64,000 bases of DNA from Limonium bicolor (GCA_023374045.1 CM041776.1:278234039-278298038), one strand, 5' to 3'. Positions 1-12,386 are shown, counted from the stretch's first letter. Numbers and translations are program-made. The notes: generated by a model from the sequence alone, not told the origin.

Positions 1-153
1 TTCTACTTTCACCCCGCTATTCTGGTTTAAACATCTATCATCTTGTCATTTTGTCCAATAGGTGAACCCATTGATGTCATACCCGTCGTAAGATAGCAGT
101 GGAACCAGGTCCCAAAGCTAACCAACGGAGCTCTTCACCTACATTATCAGGCG

Positions 154-2806
154 CTAGTGTGCAAGTTTCATAACATGGTCTCTAAACCATGAACAAAAGG
201 TCTTGTTTTGCTCTTTTGTCAACCAAACAATATTCCTCCCAGGATATTGACCTCTTAGTGTAGTCATGTGTTTCTCAAAAAATGGCTCAATAATCTCAAG
301 GTGATGTAAAACGAACAAATGTGCTAACTCCATTGAGGATGAATCAATTGCCACAATTTTTTCCCTGTAACACCTTAACCTTCTGTCCCTCCCGTGTGTC
401 TAGGTTGTGGTACTCCAATAGCAACTGCACCCTTTAAGTATTCAGTACAAAATTCTGTCACTTCTTCGGTTATTGTCCCTTCTATAATACTTCCTTCAGG
501 TCGATATCCATTCTTCATCCTTCCCTTCAAAATTCCCATGTATCTCTCAAACGGATACATGTACCTCAAATATATGGGACCACATAATTTGATTTCCCTG
601 ACAATGTGAACAACTAAGTGAACCATGATGTCAAAAAAAGAGGGTGGAAAATACATTTCAAGTTGACAGATCGTAACAACAACATCACGTTGCAGACTGT
701 CAAGTGTATCAGCATCCACGACTTTATTGCACACTGCATTTAAAAAGAAACATAGTCTTGTAATTGCATTTCGGACATCCTTCGGCAATATACCTCGAAT
801 GACAACAGGAAGGAGATGCAACATCAGAACGTGATAATCATGAGATTTCAACCCGACCAATTTCAAGTCCTTCATTGACACAAGACTTTTCCAGTTGGAT
901 GAATAACCCGTAGGAACCTTAAGGGAATGAAGACATTTGTAGAAGCTGATCTTCTCATTCTTAGACAAAGTGTAACATGCTGGAGGTAAATATGTTCGTT
1001 TGCCTCTTTCTTGAGGATGCAACTCCTCACGTATGCCCATAGCTTCCATGTCTCTTCGAACCTTTATTCCGTCTTTTGTTTTCCCAGGTATGTTAAGCAA
1101 AGTCCCAACAACAGCCTCACCAACATTTTTGACAATATGCATAAAATCAAGACAATGCCTAACAGATAAATGTCTCCAATATGGAAGTTCCCAAAATATT
1201 GAACATTTTTTCCAGATGTTTTTTTGGGTAGATTTGGACGGAACACCGAAAACATTCTCAATGTCTTTCACCTTTTCATAGATCTCTTGAGAACTCAACG
1301 GTATACGAGCAACACGTGCTTCAGTCTTTCCGTTGAATAACTTCCTTTTTTACGGTACGGGTGTGCTGCTGGCAACAATCTACGATGACACATGTACACG
1401 TTTTTGCCAGAAAACTTTAGACGATCAGAACAAGTGTCGTCCTCACATATTGGGCAAGCAAATGTGCCTTTCACCGTGTATCCAGATAAATTCCCGTACG
1501 CTGGAAAGTCATTCACTGTGCAAAACAACATGGCACGAAGTGTGAAGTTTTGTCTGCCGTAACCGTCATAAACCACTGTCCCCTGATTCCATAACAATTT
1601 CAAATCATCAATCAGCGGTGCAAGATATACATCGATATTATGTCCGGGTTGTTTAGGACCAGAAATCAACAATGATAACATTATGTATTTTCGCTTCATA
1701 CACAACCACGAAGGAAGATTGTAAATCACCAATACAACAGGCCAAGTGCTGTGTTGACTACTTAGAGTGTCGTAGGGATTCATCCCATCTGTACATAGCC
1801 CGAGTCTCAAATTTCGATTATCACTGGCAAAATCTTCAAATCTTCTATCGATAGTCCTCCACTGTGGTGAATCAGCTGGATGTCTCAGCTTATCATCATT
1901 TTTCCTTCCTTCTGCGTGCCATCTTAAATTTTGGGCATCTTTGACATTTGTAAACAGACGTTTGAACCTTGGTATTATTGGTAAATACCAAATGACTTTT
2001 GCTGGAGGACTTTTTTTCTTAGAATTGGATGATTGGCCGTCCTTATGTTTATAGCGTGACAAATGACATTTTGGACACTGATTCAAATGTTTATTCTCTC
2101 CTCTGTATAATACACAACTGTTTGGACATGCGTGTATCTTTTCGTACTCCACACCCATAGGACACATCAACTTTTTTGCATCATAAGTGGATGTAGGAAG
2201 ATTGTTATCATCTGGAAGCATGTCGTGGAATAGTTCTAGTATTGTCATAAAACTTTTATCACTCCAGCCGAATCTTCCTTTCAGATTGAACAAGTGTAGC
2301 ACGGATGTCAATTTTGAAAATTTGATGCATCCGGGGAACAAAGGGGACCGTGATGCGTCAACTAATCTTTGATATTCATCGGGCTTGTCTGTGAAATTAT
2401 CCTCAACATCTTGCAGCATAGAGTTCAGTTGTTCAATCTTTTCACTATCATCGTTGATTTCAGTGTCACTCTGATCACACTCATTATCAGGAAATGTGGT
2501 ATCATCGGTAACCTTTGTTGGTTCACTGTTCTGCTGGGTGGAAGTATGCTCCCTGCTACTAGCTTCTAAGGACTCACCATGCAAAAACCATATCTTATAG
2601 TTTGGCATAAATCCACGCCGTGATAGATGAAATCTGATTGCATGTAGGTTAAGGAATTTGTTGCGAAGTTCGCACTGTGCACATGGACAGGGAATGTGAG
2701 TGTCGTTCATCCTTTTCTGATGATAGAGAGCTGCTTTGCAAAATTCATTTTCCACTTTTGATTCAAAATAATTCCCTCGCAGACCGTACATCCATTCACG
2801 GTCCAT
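154..2806 (-). CDS. TNP2-like CACTA transposase, partial, with frame breaks
   Basis: Role: transposase that binds and cuts CACTA ends. The likely start is the ATG at 2806, directly after a TTTGTAG splice acceptor; the upstream ATG at 2821 lies in the intron. Order along the protein: a transposase-associated N-terminal domain (MDREWMYGLRG, then a CPCAQC zinc-type motif), the Tnp2 transposase domain (GVEYEKIHACPNSCVLYRGE; the QPGHNIDVYLAPLIDDL block; an ACPICEDDT cysteine motif), then a DUF4218-type region (SHDYHVLMLHLLPVVIRGIL, with MYPFERYMG further on). The frame slips once in a six-base A run at 1346-1351 and again in an A run at 357-362. A TAA lies just before the second slip. Reading across them gives continuous homology to 154 and probably off the window. 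The slips look technical, so the gene may be intact. Confidence 0.88.
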
Positions 2807-2936
2807 TCTACAAACAACCATTCAAAATTTAAAAAATATTTACAAAAAAGTGTTATAATGTATAATAACTTAACTAACATTTAAAATATTAAATATAAAA
2901 ATAACAATAACTAACCTATCTTCGGAAAAGGATATA

Positions 2937-3180
2937 TATCGATATGGTTCTCGCACGGCGAGTCTGAATAATATATATAATACGCTATCTTATATATACT
3001 ACTTGGTTGTGTTATATGCATATTATATATAATGTATATACACATCTATAATATATATATTGTATATACTACTTGGTTGTGTTATATGTATATACACATC
3101 TATAATATATATACTACTTGGTGATATATATATATATATATATAATATATATATAGTACATGTTATATTTATATATGTAT
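2937..3180. repeat. AT-rich tandem and dinucleotide repeat in CACTA leader
   Basis: Runs of TATATA are mixed with two copies of a longer unit containing TATACTACTTGGTTGTG. The block lies between the transposase start and the CACTA subterminal block, so it is intron or 5' leader of the element. No coding signal. Confidence 0.8.
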
Positions 3181-4013
3181 ATCTACTCAACTAACTAGCT
3201 ACTAAATATAAATAAACTAACTACACAAACATTTTATAGAACACCTTGCTGGCATATAAATTATTTTGTGGTTATTCTATCGTGTTATATATATATAATC
3301 CTGCAACTAACTATTATATATAAATCAACAAATTATACAAACAATTATGCATGATAAATTGAAATTGATTTAGGTTGAAAAAAAAACTAACCGGTATTTG
3401 GAAGGACGAGGATCAAGCGGAAGCGGGTGGCGAGTGAAGACGATGAGAGCTAACGCGACTACTACTGCCAATCTTGTGTAGTATCTAAATGAAGAAAACA
3501 CAGTACAATTGATACGTCAATTCACCAAGGTCGTTTACTTCTCAAAAATTCACATAAACAATGGTAAGATGGCAAAAAAAATCACTTAAATTGGTTAAAT
3601 CATTTCATCGAACACCTTGCGAGCATATAGTTTATTTTCTAAAATTGCCCACATATTGTATTTCCAATCAAACCTATCAAGCAATTACACTCTAGAATAC
3701 ATATATCAATCAACAATTACATATAAACAACAAATTAGGACCCAATTCGACAAAATTTTAAAAGTTTTGAATCGGAAAAAAAACTAACCAAATCTCTTAA
3801 TTCGCGTTGGATTTTGGCAGCAGCAGACGGGGGTAGCGGTGCGACTAGGGGCGGCGGCGACGGTGGCGTTAGAGCCTGGTGGTGCGGCGGCGACCGAGGA
3901 AGAAGAATGCGGCGATTTGTGGGCGAACTGGAGTAGAGAGGTCGAGGAAGAAGAGAGGTATAGCAGAGCTTTGATAATGTCGAGTCGGGGCTAGGGTATT
4001 AGAAATAAGAGTG

Positions 4014-4260
4014 ATTTTCGGCGGTTCCTATATACAACCGCCGAAAATAGCCAACTAAAAAGACAATTTTCGGCGGTTGTATATAGGAACCGCCGAAAAT
4101 CATGCTTCGATTTGGCTATTTTCGGCGGTTCCTATATACAACCGCCGAAAATTGTCATTTTAGTTGGCTATTTTCGGCGGTTGTATATAGGAACGGCCGA
4201 AAATAGCATGACCCGACACACATTTTCGACAAAAATTTAAAAACCGCCGAAAATGGGGGG
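4014..4260. repeat. CACTA subterminal hairpin array
   Basis: Four copies of a unit with arms TTTTCGGCGGTT and AACCGCCGAAAA around a CCTATATACA-type centre (about 4017-4050, 4067-4100, 4121-4153, 4172-4204). The centre alternates orientation from unit to unit (CCTATATACA, then TGTATATAGG), so adjacent copies are also inverted repeats of one another. Single half-sites follow up to the terminus. Subterminal repeats in CACTA elements are known binding sites for element-encoded protein. Here each site is itself a hairpin. Confidence 0.9.
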
Positions 4261-4287
4261 CCGAAAATGGCCATTTTTCTACTAGTG

Positions 4288-6978
4288 AACTGAATTCCGA
4301 AAAAGTGTTTGTAGCAGACCAGAACGCTTACCTTCAATTACAGAAGAATTGAATATTATGAAATGGTTAACACATCACTTTGTGGTAATAAAGTATTATG
4401 AAAACCAATAACTTACATCATTTTTACGCCAGGAAAACTCTTCCGGAAATTCTGATACAAATGCCTGCAACAGAATCTCCTAGGGCTATTAGGAAACCAT
4501 GTAGCCATTGCTTGATCTATCCCCTGTTGAAAAAGAGTAAATGCCACTACAACTTTTACGACAATACATGAAATGTCACTTCAACTTTTATCAAAGTGCA
4601 TGAAATGCCACTACTACTTTTACTAAGTACATGAAATGCCACTACAACTTTTACCAAAGTACATGAAATGCCACTACTACTTTACGAAGTACATGAAATG
4701 CCCCTGCAACTAGTATTAACAGAATATGAGATAGACTGTGAGATCATACCTTCTGTCTGTCTGAGATGAAAGTCCATGGCAGTGGCTCTCCCTCCCCGAT
4801 CACTAGCTTCAGACATTGGAAAAAATATTCCCATGTCAATGTTCTCTCCTCACGAACAACCGTGTAAGCAAACGGAAATATTTCTTGATTGGCATCCAAC
4901 GCCATTGCCGATAACAGCACACCACCATAATACCCTTTTAAATGACACCCGTCTATCCCTATCAACGGCCGGCATCTAGACATGAATCCTTGAACCAAGC
5001 CACCAAATGCAATGAAGCATTTTGAGAAAACATACGGTGGTTCTCTGGGCACCGGGTAGTTTGTATAAGATCCAGGGTTTGTTTGACATATGACATAAAG
5101 GTATTTTGGAATCAGTGCATAGGACTGCTCATTGCCACCTTCAAGTATGCGCTTTAGCTTTTCTCTGACTTTGTAGCATACACCTTTCTTCACCTCCAAA
5201 CCAAATCTTTCCATGCACAAAGTCTTTATGTTCGTCCCACTTAGGTTTGGATTAGCCTTTGCAATAACCATTAGTTTTTGAGCCAACCAAGTGTACGACA
5301 CCATGTTGTTTGTCGTCATCTTCTCGCACACATGCTCTCCTTCAATTCTTCAAATCTTCCAAGTTCTCTTATCTGAAATCACGGACGCAGCAATCCTCCA
5401 CTTACATCCGGGGGCAGCTCACAATCCTTTAAATCTCCAAGGGTCTGTTTTCTTCCTCACCAAGTCAAACCCCTCTTGCACAGTGAAATGCCTCAGCACT
5501 TCGTCAAAGTGAGCTCTATCCATTAACAACATGCCCACTTCCAAGCTAACACCTTCAAAGTCTTGCTCCTTGTAGAATAATCAAGTGCGCAAGACTCTGT
5601 TTATGTTGTCTTCTCCCTCATCATCTACACCAGCCATTACCTTGTTAATATCAGTATGGTCGTAGTCATACTCTTGGTCCATTAATCCTACATCAACATC
5701 TTCATCTTCTATATTTCTGGTTACCTCATCAACGGGATCATGCTCGAGAGAAGACGCAGATGCTGAGGATTCAGTCTCTGTAGATGCTGTGACATGATCA
5801 TCTTCCTCAAAGTCACCATCATTTTCACCTCCTGGAAATAAGCATATTGTCATCATCATCAGTTGTCGCTGCTGTGGCAGCAGCACTTACAAGTCTTGAT
5901 CTACTGCTTGATGGTGTATTGCCTGTGGACACTCTTACCTCTTTTCTCTCCTTCAAGTAGTCTTGTAGTTTTCTTTTCTTCGGAGCATCTTTGGGCCTAT
6001 AGCAATTGACATGTTTCAATGAATATTGCAACAATTTCATTAAACATCATAATCACAATGAAATGTAGACAAACTACGTAAAAAATACCTTTTACTTGAT
6101 GACGATGGTGTAGCTTTTTTGTTGGCAGTTGGGTCAGATTTAGGATGTGTAGGTGGTTGTGCAGCTTCTGCATCAGCCGGTGATTGTGTAGCTACTTCAT
6201 CAGCCGGTGGTTGTGCAACTTCTTCATCAGCCGGTGGTTGTGAAATTTCTTCATGAACCATTCGATTAATTGAATAATCATCAGGGTTCAACTCATACCC
6301 AAGATCATTGGCATCCATATTCTGATCTACTTCCACGGGATCATTATGCTGATTGTCTAGATGAATTGAGACTGTCGGTGGTGACAGAGACATTCTACTG
6401 CCATCAGACAATGAAGAATCCTACTTATAGTTTGTCGTAGGAGGAACAGTGGAGTCATCTACTATTGGCTCAATTGAGATGATATCAGACTTGGTATATT
6501 TTTTTGCTCGCCGAGGTCTATGTGAATCATCTTCATCATCGTATAAGTCAACAGTGGGGGCTTCACCGGGTTCCTCAACCTCCACAAGACCATGATAATT
6601 TCTACTTCCATCTGAATCCTCATAATCATCAGATTCATCCTCACTTTCTAGACCTAGAGCCATTTTCACAGCCTCACTCGATTTAGTAATCTCCTCAATC
6701 AGCACAGAAAATTTTGCCTCATTCCTGGTCTCATACAATATTGCTTGAAGGATATCATCATCAGTGGTCTCATATGTTTTCTGAGATCGAGCACTAAAAT
6801 ATTTGAACACCGGGTATTTGGGGGGACTGCATACTAGTTGCTTTTCAGCTTCGTGTATGACCTTCCTGATGAACGTTACCATGTCAAGGAAGGAGGACTC
6901 CTCATCCCGTATCCTATAACTAAATGTTTCTTCCCTGTACTTCAATTCCACCCACAAACCCCCATGTTGTTTCACCAT
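4288..6978 (-). pseudogene. MuDR-type MULE transposase, multi-exon, with in-frame stops
   Basis: The start at 6978 (MVKQHGGLWVELKYREETF) directly follows a TTTTTCAG acceptor. An N-terminal PB1-like region is followed by an acidic low-complexity linker with repeats of QPPADE. Next come a MuDR DNA-binding domain (about 5560-5330, ending C-x4-C...H-x-C) and the MULE transposase core (PLIGIDGCHLKGYYGG, then WEYFFQCLK and FISDRQK, 4750-5050). A further exon at 4400-4525 reads QAMATWFPNSPRRFCCRHLY. In-frame stops lie at 6421 (TAG), 5581, 5419 and 5350 (TGA). Introns separate the blocks; one contains a tandem array. The CACTA insertion cuts the 3' coding part. Several stops look like CGA or CAG decay, so the copy is probably dead. 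Confidence 0.82.
4540..4710. repeat. About 31-bp tandem array inside a MULE intron
   Basis: Five to six degenerate copies of a unit containing GCCACTACAACTTTTAC and then ACATGAAAT. The array sits between two transposase exons. The ATGAAATGCC core also recurs at the element's right end (7620-7740). Confidence 0.85.
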
Positions 6979-7559
6979 CTGAAAAATCAACAAAACATGA
7001 TCAGATGAGAGTGATACATAAGAACAAAATAAGAAACCCACAAATCTTGATCAGATAAGAGTGATACGGAAGGACATGATAAGAAACCCACAAAATGTTT
7101 CTTCACCAACTACCAAGCTAGCCAACATAATCTAGTAGAGTTGCACAAAAAATGAAAACGAACTATGTTTAAACATGCAACGATTTTTTTGTTTAGGAAA
7201 ACAAAATGCCACTTTGTAAATGGAAAGAGAAGAAATTTCGTAGAAAAGCCCTAACCAGCACAACAATGGCGTGATTGTGAGAGCAAAGACGAAAGAAAGG
7301 AAATTTCTCAAAGTAAACTCAACAATGGCGAACGTACCACAGTGACAAATGACGACAACAATGGAGTGCAAAATAGGAATCGCATACCTCTTTGCGCTTC
7401 ACTGTTTTGAAAAATCGAGCCTTTGAACTAGTAGTAGTTTGAATCTAGGGTTTCTACTATGGAAGATGAAGAATCGGGGAAGAGGGGAGTAAGGGAGGAG
7501 GGGAGGAGAGAGAGACGCGGGAGAGATTTGCATAATCAGAAAAGCAATGGTGGAATAGT

Positions 7560-7742
7560 ACTTTTTAGGGGCAAAAAGGTCATTTTACAAAAAAAACTGA
7601 CATTGGACGAAAAGTTAACGTTCGTAAGCCTGGAGGGGCATTTCATGAAATTTTTGAAAAATATAGTGGCATTTCGTGACTTTTTTTTAGTGACATTTCA
7701 TGAATTAGGCAAAAATAAAGGGGCATTTCATGAAATTTCCCA
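7560..7742. repeat. MULE terminal block
   Basis: Several spaced copies of GGCATTTCATGAAA or close variants, ending near 7742. It lies upstream of the transposase and probably contains its promoter and the transposase-binding end. The exact terminus is uncertain by several bases. Confidence 0.6.
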
Positions 7743-8540
7743 AGTATATTTTTTCAATAAAAAGGTATAGTACGTATAAAGTACATTTTAAATACAAATA
7801 TACACTAATTACCAAAAAACAAATTTATACTTTCAAAGAAAAAATGTACGAAACACAGATATGAACTATATTACACAAGAAAAACAAATATAAACTATAT
7901 GCACTATTAATTTCAAATAAAAAATATACTGATACAATCAAGCTAGCCACATCTGGATGTAGGAAAAATTTACAAATCTTAATAATCTATAATAAGAAAA
8001 GAGTGAGCCTTTTCAACATTTTGCAAAGAACATCTTTAGTATATATATATATAATCATCAATAAAGTGTTGGAAAAAAAACATCCATAAAGTTTTTAAAC
8101 TATGATTTTAAAGTACATTTTTCTTTTGCACCCTTTCACTCTACTCTCTCCTGACATCGTTTTCTTATAGGAGTATTATTATTTCCACATGAATCACTTT
8201 ATCTAAGTAGTAATTTTGATGAGAAATTATGAATTACTTAAAACATTACAACTCTCATTAAAACATGGACTTTTAAATGAACAAAAGTACATTATGCATC
8301 ACAAAGCTTTTCTTCCTAACCACTTATGCAAATATCTATGATTGAGATAAGATCAGAAAGACCAAATGAGTGTCCCAATGATCATTAATGGGGATATAGA
8401 ATAGAAACATTTCTAATTCTAATCCTTCACTTATCTATCATTACTATAAAAATATAATGGCCCTAATTTTTTTCTTTTTTTTGCCAAATACAATGCAACC
8501 AACATCATTTTTGAATTGAACTAAGATCATACGTAGTGCT
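7743..8540. other. AT-rich spacer without recognised genes
   Basis: No convincing reading frame, RNA gene or terminal repeat. There is a short AT dinucleotide run near 8041-8054. Origin not determined. Confidence 0.5.
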
Positions 8541-8962
8541 TGTTAGAGTATAATATGTGATGTAGGTTTAGATTAACTCTTTTAGATGTTTGTGGTTTAG
8601 GGTTAGAATTGATGATAATGAAGGAACAAGATTACACAAAGATTTATGTGGTTCAATCTCAAATGATTTAGTCCACAAGGAATTTGGTAGAGGTTCTTAG
8701 TATGACAGAGAGAATAGAAGAGAGTATTAATGCGTGTGTGAGAAAGAAATGGGGCATTGATTTCTATTTATAAAGAAAAAGACAAATGAGTCGGCTCGCT
8801 GGTCGGGTTGGTGACGCGGGCTACCTTCACATGGAGTAGGGCTGCCGTCACATTGTTGCCCATTAATCATGAAAAGGACAGATCAAGCTTGGGGTATTTA
8901 ATGATGTGTTAGGGAGATGTGCAAGTGGTAGTGACAAGTTTTTCAACGAGACTGATGGGATA
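8541..8962 (+). repeat. Copia-like LTR fragment, cut by element A
   Basis: Begins TGTTAGAGTATAATATGTGA, a start seen in many plant copia LTRs, and carries a TTATGTGGTTCAATC stretch and a TATTTATAAAG promoter-like motif. It stops where the LTR of element A begins (8963). The matching right portion is not found in the window. Assignment is by style only. Confidence 0.4.
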
Positions 8963-9022
8963 TGTAATAATCCGGTTTTTCCATTTCATAATTTTCCTAA
9001 CTTTGGTTTTGTTATCTGTTAT

Positions 9023-10510
9023 TGCTAACAATGAATTTGTAGGGGAAAATGTATACAAAAATGAATTAAATAATAAAACAATCCTATAACTACAACGGGT
9101 AGCAAAAATCCAGGTTTGAACATAGGGTAAGTAAATTACGACCAAGAGTATCAAACCCTAAGGACTTAGTAGAAAATTAGTCCTAATCCTAGTAATTGTC
9201 TATTCTACATAAATGGAGAAATTGAACATTAATTCTAAACTAAAATACCTAACTAATGATCCTAACTAAGCGGAGTATTTACAATGAATTCTCCTTGATT
9301 CGGGATAATAATCCATTTAATAACAAGTATGATCACCAAGTCAAATTGACAAGTCTCGAATTAAACAACTTTTGAACGCGCTGGATGTGATGCCGGACAT
9401 AAGATGCAAGACACATTCAAGAACTTTGAATGTGCCGGACACCAGACACCCGACATTGCTTCTGGCAATGTCAAAATGTCAAGGTTGCTTCCCAGTTTCT
9501 GGTAGAAACAAACACTCTCAATCCATTATCGAATCCAGCAAATCTTATGCCAATAAACGAACAGGAAAGAGGAGAATAGAATGATTAATTCAAAATCTTA
9601 ATTTTCATCTCCTAATTTATAGAAGACAAAGGAAAAGATCACTTAGATCTTCTCAACCCATTCTGTTAGAATTTTGAAGTAAAGGGGAATAAGTAGAGAA
9701 CTTTATTCCACTTTGCACAACGATCAAAATCTAAGTTGGAAACTTGTAACTTTATTGATTAATCATAAATGTGTTACAAAGAGAATCATTCCTAACCAAG
9801 GACGACAAGTAATTCAACTTAACCATCAATACAAAAATACAAGAACATAATACAAGAGGATAAGGGAATTGGTCATAGCTTTAACCCGACAAGGATCTTC
9901 TTCTCTTCGCGTGGATGGTTGCCCAAAACTTCCTTGGACACCAATACTTGGGATGGATGCGGAATTGGAGTATGAGTGGAGTGTAGGGATGTGTTGAAGT
10001 GTAGGGATGTTTTGGAGTATGAGTGGAGCGGAATCGGCCTATTTATAGACCTCAAATCTCCATGTGTGTCGGGTGTCATGCCGGGTGTGGAGTACCCAGC
10101 ACCACGTGTTTTCTAACAGTCAATTACCCACCAAATCCCGCGAAACGATGCCCTTGCCGAACAAAAGGCGTCTGGCACCATACCCGACATGAGATGGTTG
10201 GGTAACGGTAATTAACTACTATCGTTTGACGAACGGTGGTGACTCTTCACTAGTGCTGGAAAGGGAGTACTCGGCACCGGATCCAGCATGTCTTCTGTTT
10301 TGCTCCATCTTGCTTCCGTGAGTGGTACATCCGGCATCATGCCCGGCAGAAGTCATCCTTTGGTTAGAAGTTTATTCTTTACATGCAAAACAGTCCAAAA
10401 ATAAGTCTGAACATATATAATATAACATAAATACTAGCTATTCTAACCTTATTTTCATTAATAATCTTATAATTCTAACTACTATAATATGATAAGTCCG
10501 AGGCTTATCA
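9023..10510 (-). mobile_element. Solo LTR H (1488 bp) inside the A LTR
   Basis: On the minus strand it runs TGATAAGCC... to ...TTGTTAGCA, so it has TG and CA ends. The flanks are identical 5-bp target duplications GTTAT (9018-9022 and 10511-10515). No internal region, primer site or polypurine tract is present, so it is a solo LTR. The TGATAAG start and general composition resemble LTR C (33097-34943), suggesting a Tat/Athila-type gypsy origin. It contains several GC-rich palindromic motifs around CCGGCATCATGCCCGG (10060-10350 and 9385-9470). Confidence 0.85.
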
Positions 10511-11212
10511 GTTATGTGATGTGGTTTATTTAGCTATTGGGACGTCCGGGGCATTTGTTTAAAAGGCGAGGGCCGAGGTGGTCTTTTCCCCTCATTTAAT
10601 TTAGTAAGTGGTTTAATAAGGAAAGGAAATTCCTTATTATCTTTTTTGTTTAGTTCCTCATCGCGACGTTTTTCCCCATCGACAGTTTTCTTGAGCGCTC
10701 CTCTTCTTCCTTCTCTTGACTGTATCGTTGCTGAATTCTGGTGCAAGTGTTGTAGCGTTTTGCTCGTTTCCTTCTCTACTGCTGTTCAGATTGTTCTCCT
10801 CTATAAATCAGGTTGGTCTGTTTGTGAATTCGGTGGTTTTGCTCTCCATTTTAGGAAGAACGTTTTCTGATTTTTATGGCCGATTGTGGATGAATTCAGC
10901 GTCTATGTTGCTGGTTGGGACTACTGCGTCTTCGTGATCCTCTAGGCTTCAGATTGGTGTGATTTCCTCTACAAATTCATGTAAGTGGGGGATGGAATTG
11001 GGGTAGTTTGCTCATCCTTGGGGACTGATTTTAATCTCATTTTCTAGGTTGGAATTGGTATTGCATTGTGTGTTTTCCCTTCGGATTTGTGATGTTGAAC
11101 GAATGGCTAAACCCCCGAGGGTCCTAATTTATGATTCTGTGGAGCTTGTATGATTCGGGATTGGTTTTTGATGATTTTTCCGCCTCTGTTGCATTCTGGA
11201 ATTCGCCTGTTT

Positions 11213-11491
11213 TGTGACGTCTGGACATGCGTCCGGACGTGTCGTCTGGCGTGTCTTTGGATTCTGAATTTTCCAGTGTCCAGACTTGTAAGTCCAGACA
11301 ACATGCGAGGACTTCTGGTTTTTGCCTCGATTTGTGTCCGAGCTTTGTAAGTTTGGACACAAGTCCGAACTTCTTCTGGTTTCAATTTTGACATGTGTCC
11401 GGACATGTAAGTCCACACACATGTCCGAACAAGTTAGTTTTGGCTTCGCACCGTGTCCGGACATGCAAGGTCAAACGCATGTCCGGACACC
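11213..11491. repeat. Palindromic minisatellite in the A LTR, about 58-bp period
   Basis: Five units, each with a core such as GTGTCCGGACATGTAAGTCC followed by an inverted partner (ACATGTCCGAAC), separated by T-rich spacers of about 22-25 bp. Several arm mismatches would be G-U wobbles in RNA. Confidence 0.85.
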
Positions 11492-12374
11492 TCTTTTGTT
11501 TTGACTATTTTTCTCGTTTGAGCTCCGTTTGACTTCTGTTTGCGGGGTATGATTCACCTAAGTGTGAATAAGATGTTTACACATGCATTATGATTATTTA
11601 AGCACATTTGATATGATATTTTGGTTAAATTGTTTTGGGACCTAGTTACTTAGCTTCTGAGCCTTGGATAGCCGGGTCGGGCTGTCCTGTAGCATGTTGT
11701 GCAGGAATTCCTTCGGTTTAAGTTCCTTATGGTATTCCCTAAGGACATTGGTGACCGACGGGTCCGTTAGCTGTCTCTACGGCTTCTAATGTGGGATCCT
11801 CGGATCCATAGGACATTATATGAGTCCTTCTAATGTGTTAGCGAGTTTCTAGTGTCCCACCATGTGTTTCTGACTCTAAAGGTCTGACTGATATTTTGAT
11901 GTGTTATTTGCTCTGGTTTGAGATCCGTTCTGTCTCTGCTCCGCCTATATACCAGTGACTTGTGCTTCCCTCTATTTTGTGTAAACTTCTACTTCTGTTT
12001 TGAGTAGGCTTTATTGAGGAAGTCGTCTGCTTATTGGGCTGTTGAGCTCATCCCTTTATTCACTATGTAGATTGAGCTTGGAGCCATCTGCATTCTCTCT
12101 CTTTGGAGTCTCGATCTATGCAGATCTAGTTTGATTCAGGTTATGTATTTGACTTATGTGCTTGGACACTTTCTATTTATGTAGCCTTCGGGCCTTATGC
12201 TATATTCGGATTTGTATTTGGTTTCGATATTGTAAACTCTTCTAAGTATTTATATGAGCACTATTATTTGGTTTTCAAAATTGTTTTGCATTAGAGCCTT
12301 ACGACGTTAGGTAATAGACTCGCGGTGTGTAACAGCCCTGACTCCTAGGCCGGTTTTGGGGGTGTTAAATGTAG

Positions 12375-12386
12375 TGGTATCAGAGT
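12375..12386 (+). promoter_or_regulatory. Primer binding site of element A
   Basis: TGGTATCAGAGT, one base from the TGGTATCAGAGC complement of the initiator methionine tRNA 3' end, five bases after the LTR end. Confidence 0.9.

Larger units (their letters stand above)
1..4287 (-). mobile_element. CACTA (En/Spm) DNA transposon, right end; left end outside window
   Basis: Read on the minus strand, the element begins at 4287 with CACTAGTAGAAAAATGGCC, the hallmark CACTA terminus. The next three plus-strand bases (4288-4290, AAC) would be one copy of the 3-bp target duplication. Inside lie a hairpin-rich subterminal block (4014-4260), about 1.2 kb of AT-rich leader or intron (2810-4010) and a TNP2-type transposase gene pointing left. 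The other terminus is beyond position 1, so completeness cannot be judged. The element sits inside the MULE at 4288-7742 and is therefore the younger of the two. Confidence 0.93.
4288..7742 (-). mobile_element. Mutator-like element (MULE), right part, split by the CACTA insertion
   Basis: It carries a MuDR-type transposase gene on the minus strand and ends on the right in a block (7620-7742) built of repeats containing GGCATTTCATGAAA, with GGGAAATTTCATGAAATGCC on the minus strand as the probable extreme end. The left part was separated by the CACTA element at 4287 and lies outside the window. No target duplication can be checked because only one end is visible. Confidence 0.82.
8963..12369 (+). 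mobile_element. 5' LTR of Ty3/gypsy element A, interrupted by solo LTR H
   Basis: The LTR starts TGTAATAATCCGG at 8963, matching in style the start of the related B LTR (TGTTATAACCCG), and ends GGGGGTGTTAAA at 12369, just before a tRNA-iMet primer site. The B LTR ends with the corresponding GGGGTGTTACA, so A has a damaged CA end. Removing H and one copy of its GTTAT duplication (9023-10515) leaves about 1.9 kb. The LTR holds a palindromic array at 11213-11491 and the promoter and polyadenylation functions expected of an LTR. Confidence 0.85.

Noticed and set aside
8541..8962. Solo copia LTR with target duplication
   Set aside because: The start looks right, but no matching 5-bp flank could be found before element A cuts in, so only a fragment is claimed.
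9023..10510. Complete LTR retrotransposon at 9.0-10.5 kb
   Set aside because: Only one LTR is present; no primer site, polypurine tract or coding region. It is a solo LTR.
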